DNA of 40,469 bases from Puniceicoccus vermicola (GCF_014230055.1 NZ_JACHVA010000136.1:1-40469); one strand, 5' to 3'; shown: positions 8,264-17,165, counted from the stretch's first letter. Notes: generated by a model not told the origin, from the sequence alone. Program-made: numbers and translations.

Positions 8264-9048
8264 TCAACGAGCCTCCGGTTCCGCTGCCATCGGTTTGCGC
8301 TGGATTGTTTTTTCGCGGAGTTCTTCCTGCGTTTGAAGATTATTTGAAATTTGATCCGGGGGCGCAAAAGATTCTCGGGAAAACCCAAGGCGAAGTTCTT
8401 TTCTCGAATGAGGAAGGGGCCAGCGCCTGCCTTCGATTTGAGGAGGGAGGTGTCCGTTGGTCGGATGTTGCTGAAGGGAAACCGAAGATCCATCTCAACC
8501 TCGGATCCGAGGCCAACACGGTTCGGTTTATCCGGGGAGGACTCGCAATTCCCCGCTTGCGGAAGGGCTACACCCACCCTTGGATGCTGTCGAAGCTCTT
8601 GCGTTTGTTTTTGCGTTTTCAGACTTATTTGAAGCCTTCGTCCAAAGATCTACAGGATCCGGAGTTTCGCGTGCTGCATGTCCGCCTGGCCCTAGCTGTG
8701 GCATTATTTTCCTTGGCCGAGATTGGCCGCGAGGATGCATGGGCCCGCCACATGCTCGAAAGCTGCCCCAATGGTAAAGTGAGTTTTCAGGTCGATGGGG
8801 AAGATTTGACGGCGACTATCGAAAAGACCGACTCGGGTCTTCACCCCCGGCGAGGCGGGAAAGACGAGACGGCCTCCGACGCTGTGGTTACGTTTGCTTC
8901 CTCCAAGGTCGCGATGGAAATCCTCACCCAAAAGAGTGATTCGCACGCTGCCGTCGCTCTCGGCGGGATTCGGGTCGAAGGCTATATCCCGCTTGCCGAC
9001 GGGATCAATCACGTCCTCGATCGGGTGTCCCGGTATCTGCCGACGTGA
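8260..9048 (+). CDS. SCP2-like lipid-binding protein (tentative)
   Basis: 262 residues, no signal peptide or clear membrane helix. The C-terminal part (KVSFQVDGEDLTATIEK, then DAVVTFASSKVAMEILTQ and ALGGIRVEGYIPLADGINHV) resembles SCP2-type sterol/lipid carrier domains, in which the AVALG-I-VEGYIPLA segment is typical; the N-terminal half is not recognised. The start at 8260 overlaps the stop of the glycosyltransferase (ATGA), and AAGGAG lies 9-14 nt upstream. Coupling to a lipid glycosyltransferase supports a role in binding or presenting a lipid. The family call is from memory of motif style and needs a profile search. Confidence 0.6.
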   Translation: MINEPPVPLPSVCAGLFFRGVLPAFEDYLKFDPGAQKILGKTQGEVLFSNEEGASACLRFEEGGVRWSDVAEGKPKIHLNLGSEANTVRFIRGGLAIPRLRKGYTHPWMLSKLLRLFLRFQTYLKPSSKDLQDPEFRVLHVRLALAVALFSLAEIGREDAWARHMLESCPNGKVSFQVDGEDLTATIEKTDSGLHPRRGGKDETASDAVVTFASSKVAMEILTQKSDSHAAVALGGIRVEGYIPLADGINHVLDRVSRYLPT

Positions 9049-9059
9049 ATCCGTAGCCT

Positions 9060-9127
9060 GTCGAAATCGCTATCGCGCTTCCGCTCCACATCTCTAACTT
9101 GAGGAGAGGAACGGCGAGAGCCGTTTC
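9060..9127 (+). repeat. Solo copy of the 109-bp hairpin repeat
   Basis: Between convergent genes lies one partial copy of the unit arrayed at 14.3 and 20.6 kb: the CGAAATCGCTATCGCGCTTC segment (from 9062), then the A hairpin AACGGCGAGAGCCGTT (9110-9125). It is in the same orientation as every other copy. Confidence 0.8.
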
Positions 9128-9191
9128 TAAGCAGAGTCAGCGATCTGTTTGTTGAAGCAGCATGGCACGATTGCCGGAATGGAATCCGAGC

Positions 9192-9887
9192 TTATCTGCG
9201 GAAAATCCCGTACTTAAAAATTGCGTACAGGGCACGGACTCCGTCTTTCCAGCCGATTTTTTTTCCTTCGGCATAGGTGCGGCCATAGTAGGAGATGCCG
9301 ACTTCGAAAATCCGGGCCCCCATGCGTGCCGCTTTGGCAGTGAGCTCAGGTTCGACTCCGAAGCGGTCCTCTTCGATCTGGATCTTGGAGATGATCTCTT
9401 TGCGAAAAATTTTGTAGCAGCACTCCATGTCGCTCAAATTGATGTTGGTGAACATGTTGCTGAGGAGAGTGAGAAAGCGGTTTCCGAGCATATGCCAGAA
9501 GAAGACGACACGATGCGGACCGGCACCGGAGAAGCGGGAGCCGAAAACGGCGTCCGCCTTTCCCTCTTGGATGGGTCTTATGAGTAGGGGCAGCTCTTTG
9601 GGGTCGTATTCCAAGTCCGCGTCTTGGATGGCCACGATATCGCCGGTAGCCTCCCGAAAGCCGGTACGGAGAGCGGCTCCTTTTCCCTGGTTCTCTGAAT
9701 GATAGAGCTTCTTGAAGATGGGATCGGTAAAACCGTCTTCGAGAAGTTGTCGCGTGCCGTCGTTCGAACAATCATCGACTAGAATGATTTCCTTGATGGG
9801 AAGATCTTGGACATCGCGGACTCGATCGACAACGGTTTGTAGCGTTTCGTGCTCATTGTAGATGGGGATGACAATCGACATATCCAT
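9192..9887 (-). CDS. Family 2 glycosyltransferase (dolichyl-phosphate mannosyltransferase type)
   Basis: Cytosolic GT-A transferase of ~231 residues, probably moving a sugar to a polyprenyl phosphate or cell-surface glycan. It starts [20 protein letters not shown], has [14 protein letters not shown], the metal-binding DADLEYDP, and [10 protein letters not shown] with [13 protein letters not shown] typical of the DPM1/GtrB-like branch. There are no C-terminal membrane helices. ATG at 9887 (or 9881) is chosen because the upstream open part is not conserved in style. It is 116 bp after the RidA-like gene on the same strand and is probably the last gene of that transcript. Confidence 0.88.
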   Translation of the reverse strand: MDMSIVIPIYNEHETLQTVVDRVRDVQDLPIKEIILVDDCSNDGTRQLLEDGFTDPIFKKLYHSENQGKGAALRTGFREATGDIVAIQDADLEYDPKELPLLIRPIQEGKADAVFGSRFSGAGPHRVVFFWHMLGNRFLTLLSNMFTNINLSDMECCYKIFRKEIISKIQIEEDRFGVEPELTAKAARMGARIFEVGISYYGRTYAEGKKIGWKDGVRALYAIFKYGIFRR

Positions 9888-10003
9888 AAAACGAGCATGG
9901 GAAAGGGAAGCTAGGCTGACCAGCATGGAGTTGCTGTAATCTTGATTTGTCGCAGCTAAATGCTCCCTGAAGATTTTGGCCGGCGCTCCTTTTTGCGGGA
10001 CCC

Positions 10004-11068
10004 TCAGTGAACGATTGCCGCATCCAGTTCGATCTCGAAGAGCAGGTCGTCTCGGCATACATCGGATTGAATCATGATGTAGGGGAGGTTTTCGATGCCA
10101 TGTTCCCGAAGATAGCGTTCGAACTCAGGAGCGCTGGCAAAGTCTTTCAGATAAACGACTGCCCGAACCGCATCGCTCCAATCCATCTCTCTCGAGTGGA
10201 GGATCGCTTGGACGACTTCCATGGAGAGAGCGATCTGATGCTGCACATCGTTGAGGTGGACTGTTTTTCCTCCCGGCTCGATGCTGGCGGTGCCGGAGAT
10301 GATCAATTGGCGGAAATTGGGGTGGTTCAGCTCGACGGCCCGGCTGAACGTGCTGCGATAGTCGAGAGCGGGGCATTGAAGAGGGGAGGCGATGGCTTTG
10401 GCATGGACGCGGTTGGTCTTGGGCTGGACGGCAAAAGCTCTCGCCATGAGGGCCGCGTTGCGGCGGTTTCGCGAACCGACACCCGTGCTCGCGGGGACCA
10501 AATTCGCGAATACATTGTGCTTTTCGAAGAAGTCGTCCCGAGCCCGATTGAACTCGTCGTACCATTCGAGAATTCTGTCGTTGTAAAACCACGTCCGAAT
10601 GACGTCCTGAAAGCTCATGCCGATCGTTTGCAGCGCTTGTTCGATTGCATTGAGGATTTGTTCGGTTTGATTGCCCCGGCTCGCCGAGATGTCTGACGGG
10701 AAAAGGTTCCCGATAAGAGCATAGCGCGCTTCTTCGTCTTCATAGACGATCCCGACGTTTTCTGCGTTGAGAAGAATCGGCGTGGCAGGGATCCCTTCCA
10801 CAATCCCCAGTTGGATGCCCTGGTGGAATTCAATGTCGTTCTTCGTTCCATAGAACTCAGTGCATCCGTTTCCGAGAAGAAGTTCTTTGGTTTGATTTGG
10901 AGAGGCGTAAATTTCGGGGCCGATGACCGTTGCGTCCTGAGCGGGGATGTAGTCTTGCAGAGACGAGACGCTTTCGAAGTTGGAGCCCGTGTAAGACAGA
11001 AAGGAGAAAAAGGAATCTTTTCCGGCGAGAGGAATCTTGCTGGCAAGCATGTTGTCGGTGTTGGTCAT
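10004..11068 (-). CDS. RidA/chorismatase-like protein
   Basis: 354 residues in two parts. The C-terminal third ([20 protein letters not shown] to the end) has the RidA/YjgF fold signature, including the SGTASI strand and a [20 protein letters not shown] segment. The central part ([26 protein letters not shown], then [13 protein letters not shown]) resembles chorismatases such as FkbO, Hyg5 and XanB2, which cleave chorismate to hydroxybenzoates or dihydrodiols. It may therefore be a chorismatase-family enzyme or a stand-alone RidA relative; catalytic residues cannot be assigned by eye. It starts 30 bp after the multi-haem gene and is probably in its operon. Confidence 0.7.
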   Translation of the reverse strand: MTNTDNMLASKIPLAGKDSFFSFLSYTGSNFESVSSLQDYIPAQDATVIGPEIYASPNQTKELLLGNGCTEFYGTKNDIEFHQGIQLGIVEGIPATPILLNAENVGIVYEDEEARYALIGNLFPSDISASRGNQTEQILNAIEQALQTIGMSFQDVIRTWFYNDRILEWYDEFNRARDDFFEKHNVFANLVPASTGVGSRNRRNAALMARAFAVQPKTNRVHAKAIASPLQCPALDYRSTFSRAVELNHPNFRQLIISGTASIEPGGKTVHLNDVQHQIALSMEVVQAILHSREMDWSDAVRAVVYLKDFASAPEFERYLREHGIENLPYIMIQSDVCRDDLLFEIELDAAIVH

Positions 11069-11098
11069 GGGAAAGTAAACTTGGGTGACGGTGTTGAA

Positions 11099-12718
11099 CT
11101 AGAGAGACTGGACGAATTGAATTAAACTTTGACGATCTTCCGCAGGGAGGTTTCGAAATTGTTCCCTCGCGAATTCTGCCTCGCCGAAGTGCCAGAGGAT
11201 GGCTTCTTCGAAGTCGCGCGCCCGCAGGTCGTGAAACATGTCGGTATGGTTGGCGGCTTTCTTCATGAGCCCGCGTCCCCAGAGTGGAGGGGTGCGGTAC
11301 GTGCGGTAGCGGCCTTTGTTTTCGTCTCCCATGTCATGCATGAGGAGATCGGTGTACGGCCGGATGATCTGGTGGGAATACGCGGGCATGGGCTCGTACT
11401 TGCCGGTCCTCCATTCGGGTTTGTGACAGCTGACGCATCCGAGTTCTCCAAAGAGTTCACGTCCCCGAATGACTTGCGGGCGATCCAGGTTGCGGGCTGC
11501 CGGAACGGCTAGCCCCCGGTGCCAAATCATAAAGTCCGAGAGATCTTCCTGAGAGAGTTCCGCAGGTTGTTGGCCCTCAAGATCGGAAACGTCGATCCCG
11601 AGTTCGCGTTGGCGGTCCATCCATTGCTCCGTAGCGTAGAGATGAGGTCGGTCTTCCCGCGTCACATTGGTGGTGTTGTAGAGTCCATTGTAGCCGGGGC
11701 CGTTTTGCAGAGTCGCTCGGGTGCAGTGCCAGGTGAACTTTCCGAGTCGTTTTTCTCCGCTATAGGGCTCCGCGATCCACTTGCCGTGCTGCCCTTTCAC
11801 CGGTCCGGGCATTGATTGCTGGCGATCGTATTCCGCGAGGATCGACTCATCGCTGATCGCATCGAGGAGGCCTGTTCCGTAGATGCCGATCGTTGCTTCG
11901 AGTGAGACTTTGTAGTCGTCGGGAAGGGGAATTTGGGGATCGACTATGTCGGCGGTTGGATATGTGAGTGATCCCTCGGTGGGTTTCCCCGCGTTGTAAG
12001 GAGAGCCATCGGGGTAGCGGTTTCCGTATTGGTCGGTAAACTCGTTCCAAGTGATTTCGACATCGCGTGCGTAGGGAGTGTAGGGCGCGACCGAGTGGAT
12101 CTGGAGCATGAAGGTGTAGCCTTCGACAATCGTTCCGTCGGGATTATGAACGAAGGCGATGTAGCCGTTGCCGTATTCCTGGGAAAAGTCGTCGGTTCGT
12201 TTCGCTCTCCCGTAGCCTGGGTGGCAGGAGATGCACGACGATTTGACGTAGGTTGGACCGAGGCCTCCAAATGGAGCGTCAGGATTGGAAACGAAATTGC
12301 CTTCAAAAAAGACTTCTCCAGCGAGGAATTCTTTTTCGAGTCCGGCATCAACGATGGCCGGGCTGGGTTGTTCAAAGGCTTTCGAGGTCGCGTTGAACAC
12401 GGTTCCAGCCTGGCCCCCTGCATAGTAGACGGGAGCCGGTTCGTTGTCTCGTGTTTGAAGTTCAGGGGGAGCGAGATCTCTCCCGTAGGAGACGTGGCAA
12501 GAGACGCACTCGCGTTGAAAGTAGGCGGGGTCAAGATCGGCAAAGGTAACTTCATCACCCTCGGCATTCGGAAAGGCTTCACGGGGAATTCTAGGATGTC
12601 GGATCCCTCGGCTTTGTGCGGCGAGCGGGATGATGCCATCCTTTAATGTCCCGCTCCAGCCGATCAGGCCTGCGTAAGCGATGACTCCCAGGCTTAGATA
12701 AATGTATCCGCGTTTCAT
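11099..12718 (-). CDS. Di-haem oxidoreductase-like c-type cytochrome (DUF1111 type)
   Basis: 539 residues with an N-terminal signal or anchor (GYIYLSLGVIAYAGLIGW) and three CxxCH haem sites: CVSCH (near 71), CISCH (near 162) and CVSCH (near 431). Late motifs YRTYRTPPLWGRGLMKKAA and HDLRARDFEEAILWH are typical of the DUF1111 thiol-oxidoreductase-like family. It is probably exported to the periplasm. Such cytochromes are repeatedly encoded beside imelysin genes, as here, and are thought to act in iron uptake redox chemistry (family context; role inferred). An AAGGAA about 15 nt upstream is the only ribosome-site candidate. Confidence 0.88.
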   Translation of the reverse strand: MKRGYIYLSLGVIAYAGLIGWSGTLKDGIIPLAAQSRGIRHPRIPREAFPNAEGDEVTFADLDPAYFQRECVSCHVSYGRDLAPPELQTRDNEPAPVYYAGGQAGTVFNATSKAFEQPSPAIVDAGLEKEFLAGEVFFEGNFVSNPDAPFGGLGPTYVKSSCISCHPGYGRAKRTDDFSQEYGNGYIAFVHNPDGTIVEGYTFMLQIHSVAPYTPYARDVEITWNEFTDQYGNRYPDGSPYNAGKPTEGSLTYPTADIVDPQIPLPDDYKVSLEATIGIYGTGLLDAISDESILAEYDRQQSMPGPVKGQHGKWIAEPYSGEKRLGKFTWHCTRATLQNGPGYNGLYNTTNVTREDRPHLYATEQWMDRQRELGIDVSDLEGQQPAELSQEDLSDFMIWHRGLAVPAARNLDRPQVIRGRELFGELGCVSCHKPEWRTGKYEPMPAYSHQIIRPYTDLLMHDMGDENKGRYRTYRTPPLWGRGLMKKAANHTDMFHDLRARDFEEAILWHFGEAEFAREQFRNLPAEDRQSLIQFVQSL

Positions 12719-12903
12719 CTGACTGTATTTTGTTCCTTATGAGCGGGGCTGATTTTTTGAAAACCGTCGGGGCATGATCTTCCCCGAAGAGGGCTGCCCG
12801 CGCTTTTAATGGGATGAGTCGCGCAGGCAGCCCGGATGCCTCGGGAGAGGCGAAATGCCAAATGCTATGGCATCGATTTTATGGAGAATTGGTGACCTGC
12901 GTT
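12719..12903 (-). promoter_or_regulatory. Hairpin between imelysin and cytochrome genes
   Basis: The 185-bp gap has a strong stem: GGGCTGCCCGCGC (12791-12803) pairs with GCGCAGGCAGCCC (12821-12833) with one internal mismatch and a 17-nt loop. There is no U-tract, so it is more likely a processing or mRNA-stability element than a terminator. Confidence 0.45.
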
Positions 12904-14007
12904 TCAGCTATCCAGTTTTTCCTGAACGCTCGCGAGTTTCTCGGAGACGAGAAGGCAATCGGCGACCGCAGCATCGATGGCTTCCGATTCTCCGAGATTG
13001 TTCCGGTAGGGGGCCGGGATGGCGCTGACGCTCTTCCGGGCGGTGGCGATCGCCGCTTTTACTCCGGCGTCCAAACCAGGGTCTTGGGCTGCGACTAAAT
13101 CCGAGAGAGAGTCGCCACCGGTCGTTCCTTCGTAGGCATTTTGGATGCTGATCAGGTTGTTGGTGAAGTCGTCGAGAGAATTCCAGCTATACCAGGATTC
13201 ACATTCCTGTGGGTTTTGCGACTCGGCCGGATCTCCGATTTTGGCACCGGCCAATTCGTCTGCGATGTCGATGCAGCCCTGCAAGATTTCCTGGATCGCT
13301 TCGGTCTGGGAGTCGTAGCGGCTTCCGGCTTTCCCCGCGTTGACGAATTCCTGGCCGTAGGAACCACTGGTCTCGATTTCCGCCTCCTCGAGGACTTCCT
13401 TTTTATCCTCCGCAAGATTGTCCATTCCAGTCCACCAAGCTTCTAACGTGATGCAATCCTCGGTCATTACCTGAGTCGCGGCGACCAGATATTGCAGCTC
13501 GGCTTTGGTGAAGTCTGCTGCCGCGCGGGGTTGTCCGTTGCGGAAAAGCAGATACTCGACCGCGTGAAAACCGCGGAGGGCGGCGCCGAGGTAGTCTCGA
13601 ACATATCCTGCGTCCACTTCGAGCTGACCGTTCTCAATGGTGGCGAGAACGTGGTCGAGCTGGGCCTGGTCGAGGGGCCAAGAGTCGAGCTGGGGATCCA
13701 GATCATTGAAAGACGCGGGCCCGAAGAGAAAGGCTTCGCTTTGTTCCCAGTTGGCGCGGGTAGCACGCCAAGCATCAGCAGCTGCTTCTACCCGTGCATC
13801 GGTCGGCTTCGCAGCGAGTTTATTCACCGCCTCATTGAGCTTGAGAGATTCGGTCGCCATGTTGGCGTAGGTCTGGATGACCGTTCCCTCGGTGTAGTGG
13901 GTCAGAACCCCGTCTACAGAATTGGAGGAGAGGCTCTCCGCTTGAGCAGTTGCAATCGCCCCAGACGTCGCAGTGAGGAAGGAGAGGAGGATTCTCTGAT
14001 ATTTCAT
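12904..14007 (-). CDS. Imelysin-family iron-uptake protein (IrpA/EfeO-like)
   Basis: Periplasmic protein of 367 residues proposed to bind iron or haem during uptake. A signal peptide (ILLSFLTATSGAIATAQA) is followed by the imelysin domain with ANWEQSEAFLFGPA, the DSWPLD motif and the hallmark GxHxxE site as GFHAVEYLLF. A low-complexity acidic stretch (LAEDKKEVLEEAEIETSGS) lies in the middle. It is the first gene of a minus-strand set with the multi-haem cytochrome, a pairing known from other bacteria. A good Fur-box match lies ~150 bp upstream, fitting induction under iron limitation. Confidence 0.9.
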   Translation of the reverse strand: MKYQRILLSFLTATSGAIATAQAESLSSNSVDGVLTHYTEGTVIQTYANMATESLKLNEAVNKLAAKPTDARVEAAADAWRATRANWEQSEAFLFGPASFNDLDPQLDSWPLDQAQLDHVLATIENGQLEVDAGYVRDYLGAALRGFHAVEYLLFRNGQPRAAADFTKAELQYLVAATQVMTEDCITLEAWWTGMDNLAEDKKEVLEEAEIETSGSYGQEFVNAGKAGSRYDSQTEAIQEILQGCIDIADELAGAKIGDPAESQNPQECESWYSWNSLDDFTNNLISIQNAYEGTTGGDSLSDLVAAQDPGLDAGVKAAIATARKSVSAIPAPYRNNLGESEAIDAAVADCLLVSEKLASVQEKLDS

Positions 14008-14151
14008 GATTTTCGATTTCAGTGTTTTTGTGAACGAAAGTTGGGTTGGTTAATTCTTTGGCGAATGAGTCTCTTTCTCAGTGATTCGGCCGACGTTATT
14101 TCGGTTTCCGTGGAAAGTGAGGAAGAGGCACATTGAAGCTCTCTGTGATGT

Positions 14152-14166
14152 TGAGATTCAGTATCA
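14152..14166. promoter_or_regulatory. Putative Fur box upstream of imelysin
   Basis: TGAGATTCAGTATCA matches the 7-1-7 Fur consensus TGATAATNATTATCA at 12 of 14 defined positions. It lies ~150 bp upstream of the imelysin start. A TTGACT on the minus strand, 13 nt away, could be a -35 element, which would place the box over the -10. A closely related motif (13/15 identical) occurs at 29212-29226. Confidence 0.6.
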
Positions 14167-14289
14167 TGATGAAGTTAGTCAAATTCTCTTATCTTTTGAT
14201 TTGTTTGTATAAGTAGAAATTATTGACTTAATAACAGAAACGATGTCTGCCCCGCGGCACTCGGCTGTTGGTTCACAGCTCGCTTGGTA

Positions 14290-15296
14290 GAGGAACGGCG
14301 AGAGCCGTTTCTACGGATTAGGCGGTTTGGTCGGAGCGTTCTCGGCGACCGTCGAAATCGCTATCGCGCTTCCGCTCCACCTTTGATTGCGCCTTGTAGA
14401 GGAATGGCGATAGCCATTTCTATGATTTTGCGGTTTGGCCAGAGCATTTTCGGTGACCATTCGAAATCGCTATCGCGCTTCCGCTCCACCTGTGATTGTG
14501 CCTTGTAGAGGAATGGCGAGAGCCATTTCTATGATTTTGCGGTTTGGTCGGAGCATTCTCGGGTCCATTCGAAATCGCTGTCGCGCTTCCGCTCCACCTT
14601 TGATTACGCCTTGGAGAGGAATGGCGATAGCCTTTTCTATGGTTTTGCGGTTTGGCTAGAGCGTACTCGGTGATCATTCGAAATCGCTGTCGCGCTTCCG
14701 CTCCACCTTTAATTGCGTCTTGTAGAGGAATGGCGATAGCCATTTCTATGATTTTACGGTTTGGACAGAGCGTACTCGGTGATCATTCGAAATCGCTATC
14801 GCGCTTCCGCTCCACCTTTAATTGCGTCTCGTAGAGGAATGGCGAGAGCCATTTCTATGATTTTGCGGTTTGGTCAGAGTGTTCTCGGTGACCATTCGAA
14901 ATCGCTATCGCGCTTCCGCTCCACCTGTGATTGTGCCTTGTAGAGGAATGGCGAGAGCCATTTCTATGATTTTGCGGTTTGGTCAGAGTGTTCTCGGTGA
15001 CCATTCGAAATCGCTATCGCGCTTCCGCTCCACCTTTGATTACGTCTTGTAGAGGAATGGCGATAGCCATTTCTATGATTTTGCGGTTTGGTCAGAGTGT
15101 TCTCGGTGACCATTCGAAATCGCTATCGCGCTTCCGCTACACCTTTGATTGCACCTTGTAGAGGAATGGCGATAGCCATTTCTATGATTTTGCGGTTTGG
15201 ACAGAGCGTACTCGGTGATCATTCGAAATCGCTGTCGCGCTTCCGCTCCACCTTTAATTGCGTCTCGTAGAGGAATGGCGAGAGCCATTTCTACGG
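14290..15296 (+). repeat. Tandem array of 109-bp hairpin repeats (left of moco cluster)
   Basis: Ten A hairpins with starts at 14290, 14399, 14508, 14616, 14725, 14834, 14943, 15052, 15161 and 15270, a period of 108-109 bp. Each unit has stem AATGGCGATAGCCATT (or AACGGCGAGAGCCGTT), a TTTCTATGATTTTGCGGTTT linker, then a CGAAATCGCTATCGCGCTTC block. GCGATAGC in the hairpin is the exact reverse complement of GCTATCGC in the linker, so alternative pairing is possible. The last unit runs into a B hairpin (15314-15334). The same unit forms the array at 20.6-21.5 kb. No gene is seen here. Confidence 0.95.
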
Positions 15297-15313
15297 ATGC
15301 GCTTGGAGGAAAT

Positions 15314-15334
15314 GGAGGTGCTGAAGCAACCTCC
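15314..15334 (+). repeat. B-type hairpin
   Basis: GGAGGT and ACCTCC arms enclose a GCTGAAGCA core. It lies 18 nt after the last A hairpin of the array, the same A-then-B order as at 3.8-3.95 kb. The remaining ~97 bp to moaA holds no recognisable gene. Confidence 0.75.
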
Positions 15335-15431
15335 CCACATAGGATCCTCTGTGGATCTTTGACTTCTCCGTTCTATGTTGGAAAGGACTTTCCAACATGC
15401 CGCGATTGGGTCGACGGTTCCCTTTTGTCCT

Positions 15432-16463
15432 TCAGCCGCCGAGACGCCACATTTCTTCGTGCACCTTCGGGGAGTTGGCTTGGCCGCGAATCTCGGAGTA
15501 GCGGTCATTGCGATGCCGCCAAATCGATTTCAGTTTCTCGGGAAAGTTTTCGTCGCTTTTGAGAAAGGGTTTAAGGGGGATGCCGGTTGAAGAATAGAGG
15601 CAGGTAAAGAGCTCGCCTTCGGCTGAGACACGGGCGCGGGTGCAGTCGCCACAGAAGGGCGCACTGATGGACTCGATGAATCCCACGGTTCCTCGTCCGT
15701 CGGTGTATTCGTATTCGCGAGCAACCGCGCCAAAGGGAATCGGGAGGGGTTTGAGTGGGGACAATCCGGTGAGTTGATCGCGTAGTTCTGCTCCTGTGAC
15801 GACTTCTTTCCGGTCCCAGTGATTTTGGGTGCCGACATCCATGAACTCGATGAAGCGTAGGGGAAATCCTCTGTCCCGTGCCATTCGGGCGAGGGGGAGG
15901 ACCTCGGATTCGTTCCATACGCGTTGGACGACGGTGTTGAGTTTGACGCCCAATCCCTCGCTGCGAGCAGCCTCGGCGGCTTCGAGGACGTGTTCGGGAT
16001 GGACTCGGCGCCCAGCCATGCGCTCGGCAACGGTAGGATCCAGAGCGTCGAGGCTAATGTTTACCCGGTTCAGGCCCGCCTTTTTGAGGTCTGGAGCCAT
16101 GGAGGCGAGGCGCATGCCGTTGGTCGTGAGAGCGAGATCGAGGGAAGGGTCGAGATCCCGGAGTCTGGCAATCAAGTCGGGGAGGTTGGGGCGAAGGAGA
16201 GGCTCCCCTCCGGTCAGTCGGATCTTCTGCACTCCGAGGGAGAGAAAGGCTGAGGCGATTTCGGTCAGTTCGTCGAAGCTCAACAATTCGGAGAGGTTGC
16301 GGAATCGAAAGTCCTCGCCAAAAACTTCAGCGGGAAGGCAATAGCGGCAGCGCAGATTGCAGCGATCAATGACTGAGAGGCGGAGGTCCCGGAGAAGGCG
16401 GCCCCGCTGGTCGGCGACACTGGCGATTGGCGGTGTAGATTCCTGTGGAAGAGGGGCGCTCAT
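15432..16463 (-). CDS. moaA: GTP 3',8-cyclase MoaA
   Basis: Radical-SAM enzyme of molybdenum-cofactor synthesis; with MoaC it turns GTP into cyclic pyranopterin monophosphate. The 343-residue product has the N-terminal 4Fe-4S site CNLRCRYC, the SAM-binding TGGEPLLRP, and the C-terminal second cluster APFCGDCTRARVSAEGELFTC. It ends in Gly-Gly (WRLGG), the dipeptide needed for activity in known MoaA proteins. The start at 16463 overlaps the moaE stop as ATGA. It is the last gene of the cluster. The family call is certain. Confidence 0.97.
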   Translation of the reverse strand: MSAPLPQESTPPIASVADQRGRLLRDLRLSVIDRCNLRCRYCLPAEVFGEDFRFRNLSELLSFDELTEIASAFLSLGVQKIRLTGGEPLLRPNLPDLIARLRDLDPSLDLALTTNGMRLASMAPDLKKAGLNRVNISLDALDPTVAERMAGRRVHPEHVLEAAEAARSEGLGVKLNTVVQRVWNESEVLPLARMARDRGFPLRFIEFMDVGTQNHWDRKEVVTGAELRDQLTGLSPLKPLPIPFGAVAREYEYTDGRGTVGFIESISAPFCGDCTRARVSAEGELFTCLYSSTGIPLKPFLKSDENFPEKLKSIWRHRNDRYSEIRGQANSPKVHEEMWRLGG

Positions 16464-16921
16464 GCGCCTTCCGTGGTCTTTGAGGAGTGGGAGTGGGCGC
16501 AGTGGCAGGCGGTCGGGTCGACCCATTCGTCGCTGCCGTCGGTGTAAAACTCGTGCTTCCAGATCGGAACGTGAGCCTTAATCTCGTCGACCGCGTGGCG
16601 GCAGGCTTCAAAGGCCTTGTCCCGGTGAGGCGCGCAGGCTCCGACCCAGATCGCGAGGTCGCCCGGGACGAGAGAGCCGATCCGGTGTTCTGCCCGGATT
16701 CCGGTGAGTGAATGTTGATCGAGAATCTCGTGGAGAATCTTCTCTCCGACCTTTAGCGCGAGGGCTTGGTAGGCCTCGTAGTCCAACCGGGTGACGCCGC
16801 GACCGAGGTGATGGTTGCGGACCCATCCTTCGAAGACGCAAAAGCCTCCTGCCTCTTGATTGAGCATGGGGCTGCGGAGGAGGTCGGGGCGAATCGGTTT
16901 CTCGGTCAGTGAAAAGAGCAT
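16460..16921 (-). CDS. moaE: Molybdopterin synthase catalytic subunit MoaE
   Basis: Large subunit of molybdopterin synthase; with thiocarboxylated MoaD it inserts two sulfurs into cyclic pyranopterin monophosphate. The 153 residues include FEGWVRNHHLGRGVTRLDYEA, HRIGSLVPGDLAIWVGACAPHRDKAFEACRH and the active-site lysine region DEIKAHVPIWKHEFY (each quoted in part; full span about residues 28-125). A His/Cys-rich end (TACHCAHSHS) is unusual and could bind metal. The start at 16921 is 1 nt after the moaD stop; its own stop overlaps the moaA start by 4 nt. Confidence 0.96.
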   Translation of the reverse strand: MLFSLTEKPIRPDLLRSPMLNQEAGGFCVFEGWVRNHHLGRGVTRLDYEAYQALALKVGEKILHEILDQHSLTGIRAEHRIGSLVPGDLAIWVGACAPHRDKAFEACRHAVDEIKAHVPIWKHEFYTDGSDEWVDPTACHCAHSHSSKTTEGA

Positions 16922-16922
16922 C

Positions 16923-17165
16923 TCATCCTCCGGCCATGGGCGGCATAAAGGCGATGGTGTCGCCGTTGTGAATGGATTCGTCAGCGGGGCAAAGCGCTTC
17001 GTTGCGGGCAAATCGGAGACTCTGGATCTTGTAGGGAAAATCGAGCGTCTGAGCCCGTTCCCGAATCAAATCCGCGATCGTGGATGCCGCAGTGTTGACC
17101 TCTTCCTGATGGGTCCCCGCATCTTCCCGCAGGCGACCAAAATAGAGAATGGTGACCTGGCTCAT
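16923..17165 (-). CDS. moaD: Molybdopterin synthase sulfur-carrier subunit MoaD
   Basis: Ubiquitin-like sulfur carrier of 80 residues. It starts VTILYFGRLREDAG and ends FMPPMAGG, the Gly-Gly tail that is adenylated and thiocarboxylated before docking into MoaE. Length and ends are canonical. Its start overlaps the mobA stop (ATGA). The MoeB-type activating enzyme it needs is not in this window. Confidence 0.95.
   Translation of the reverse strand: MSQVTILYFGRLREDAGTHQEEVNTAASTIADLIRERAQTLDFPYKIQSLRFARNEALCPADESIHNGDTIAFMPPMAGG

Noticed and set aside
14284-15288. Series of ~60-codon open frames with near-identical products in the 109-bp arrays (also 20569-21490)
   Set aside because: Overlapping frames that repeat with the array unit on both strands; no start signals and no protein-like conservation.
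14290-15296. Integron attC-like cassette array
   Set aside because: Hairpins are tandem with no genes between them, the core-site pattern of attC is absent, and no integrase is seen.
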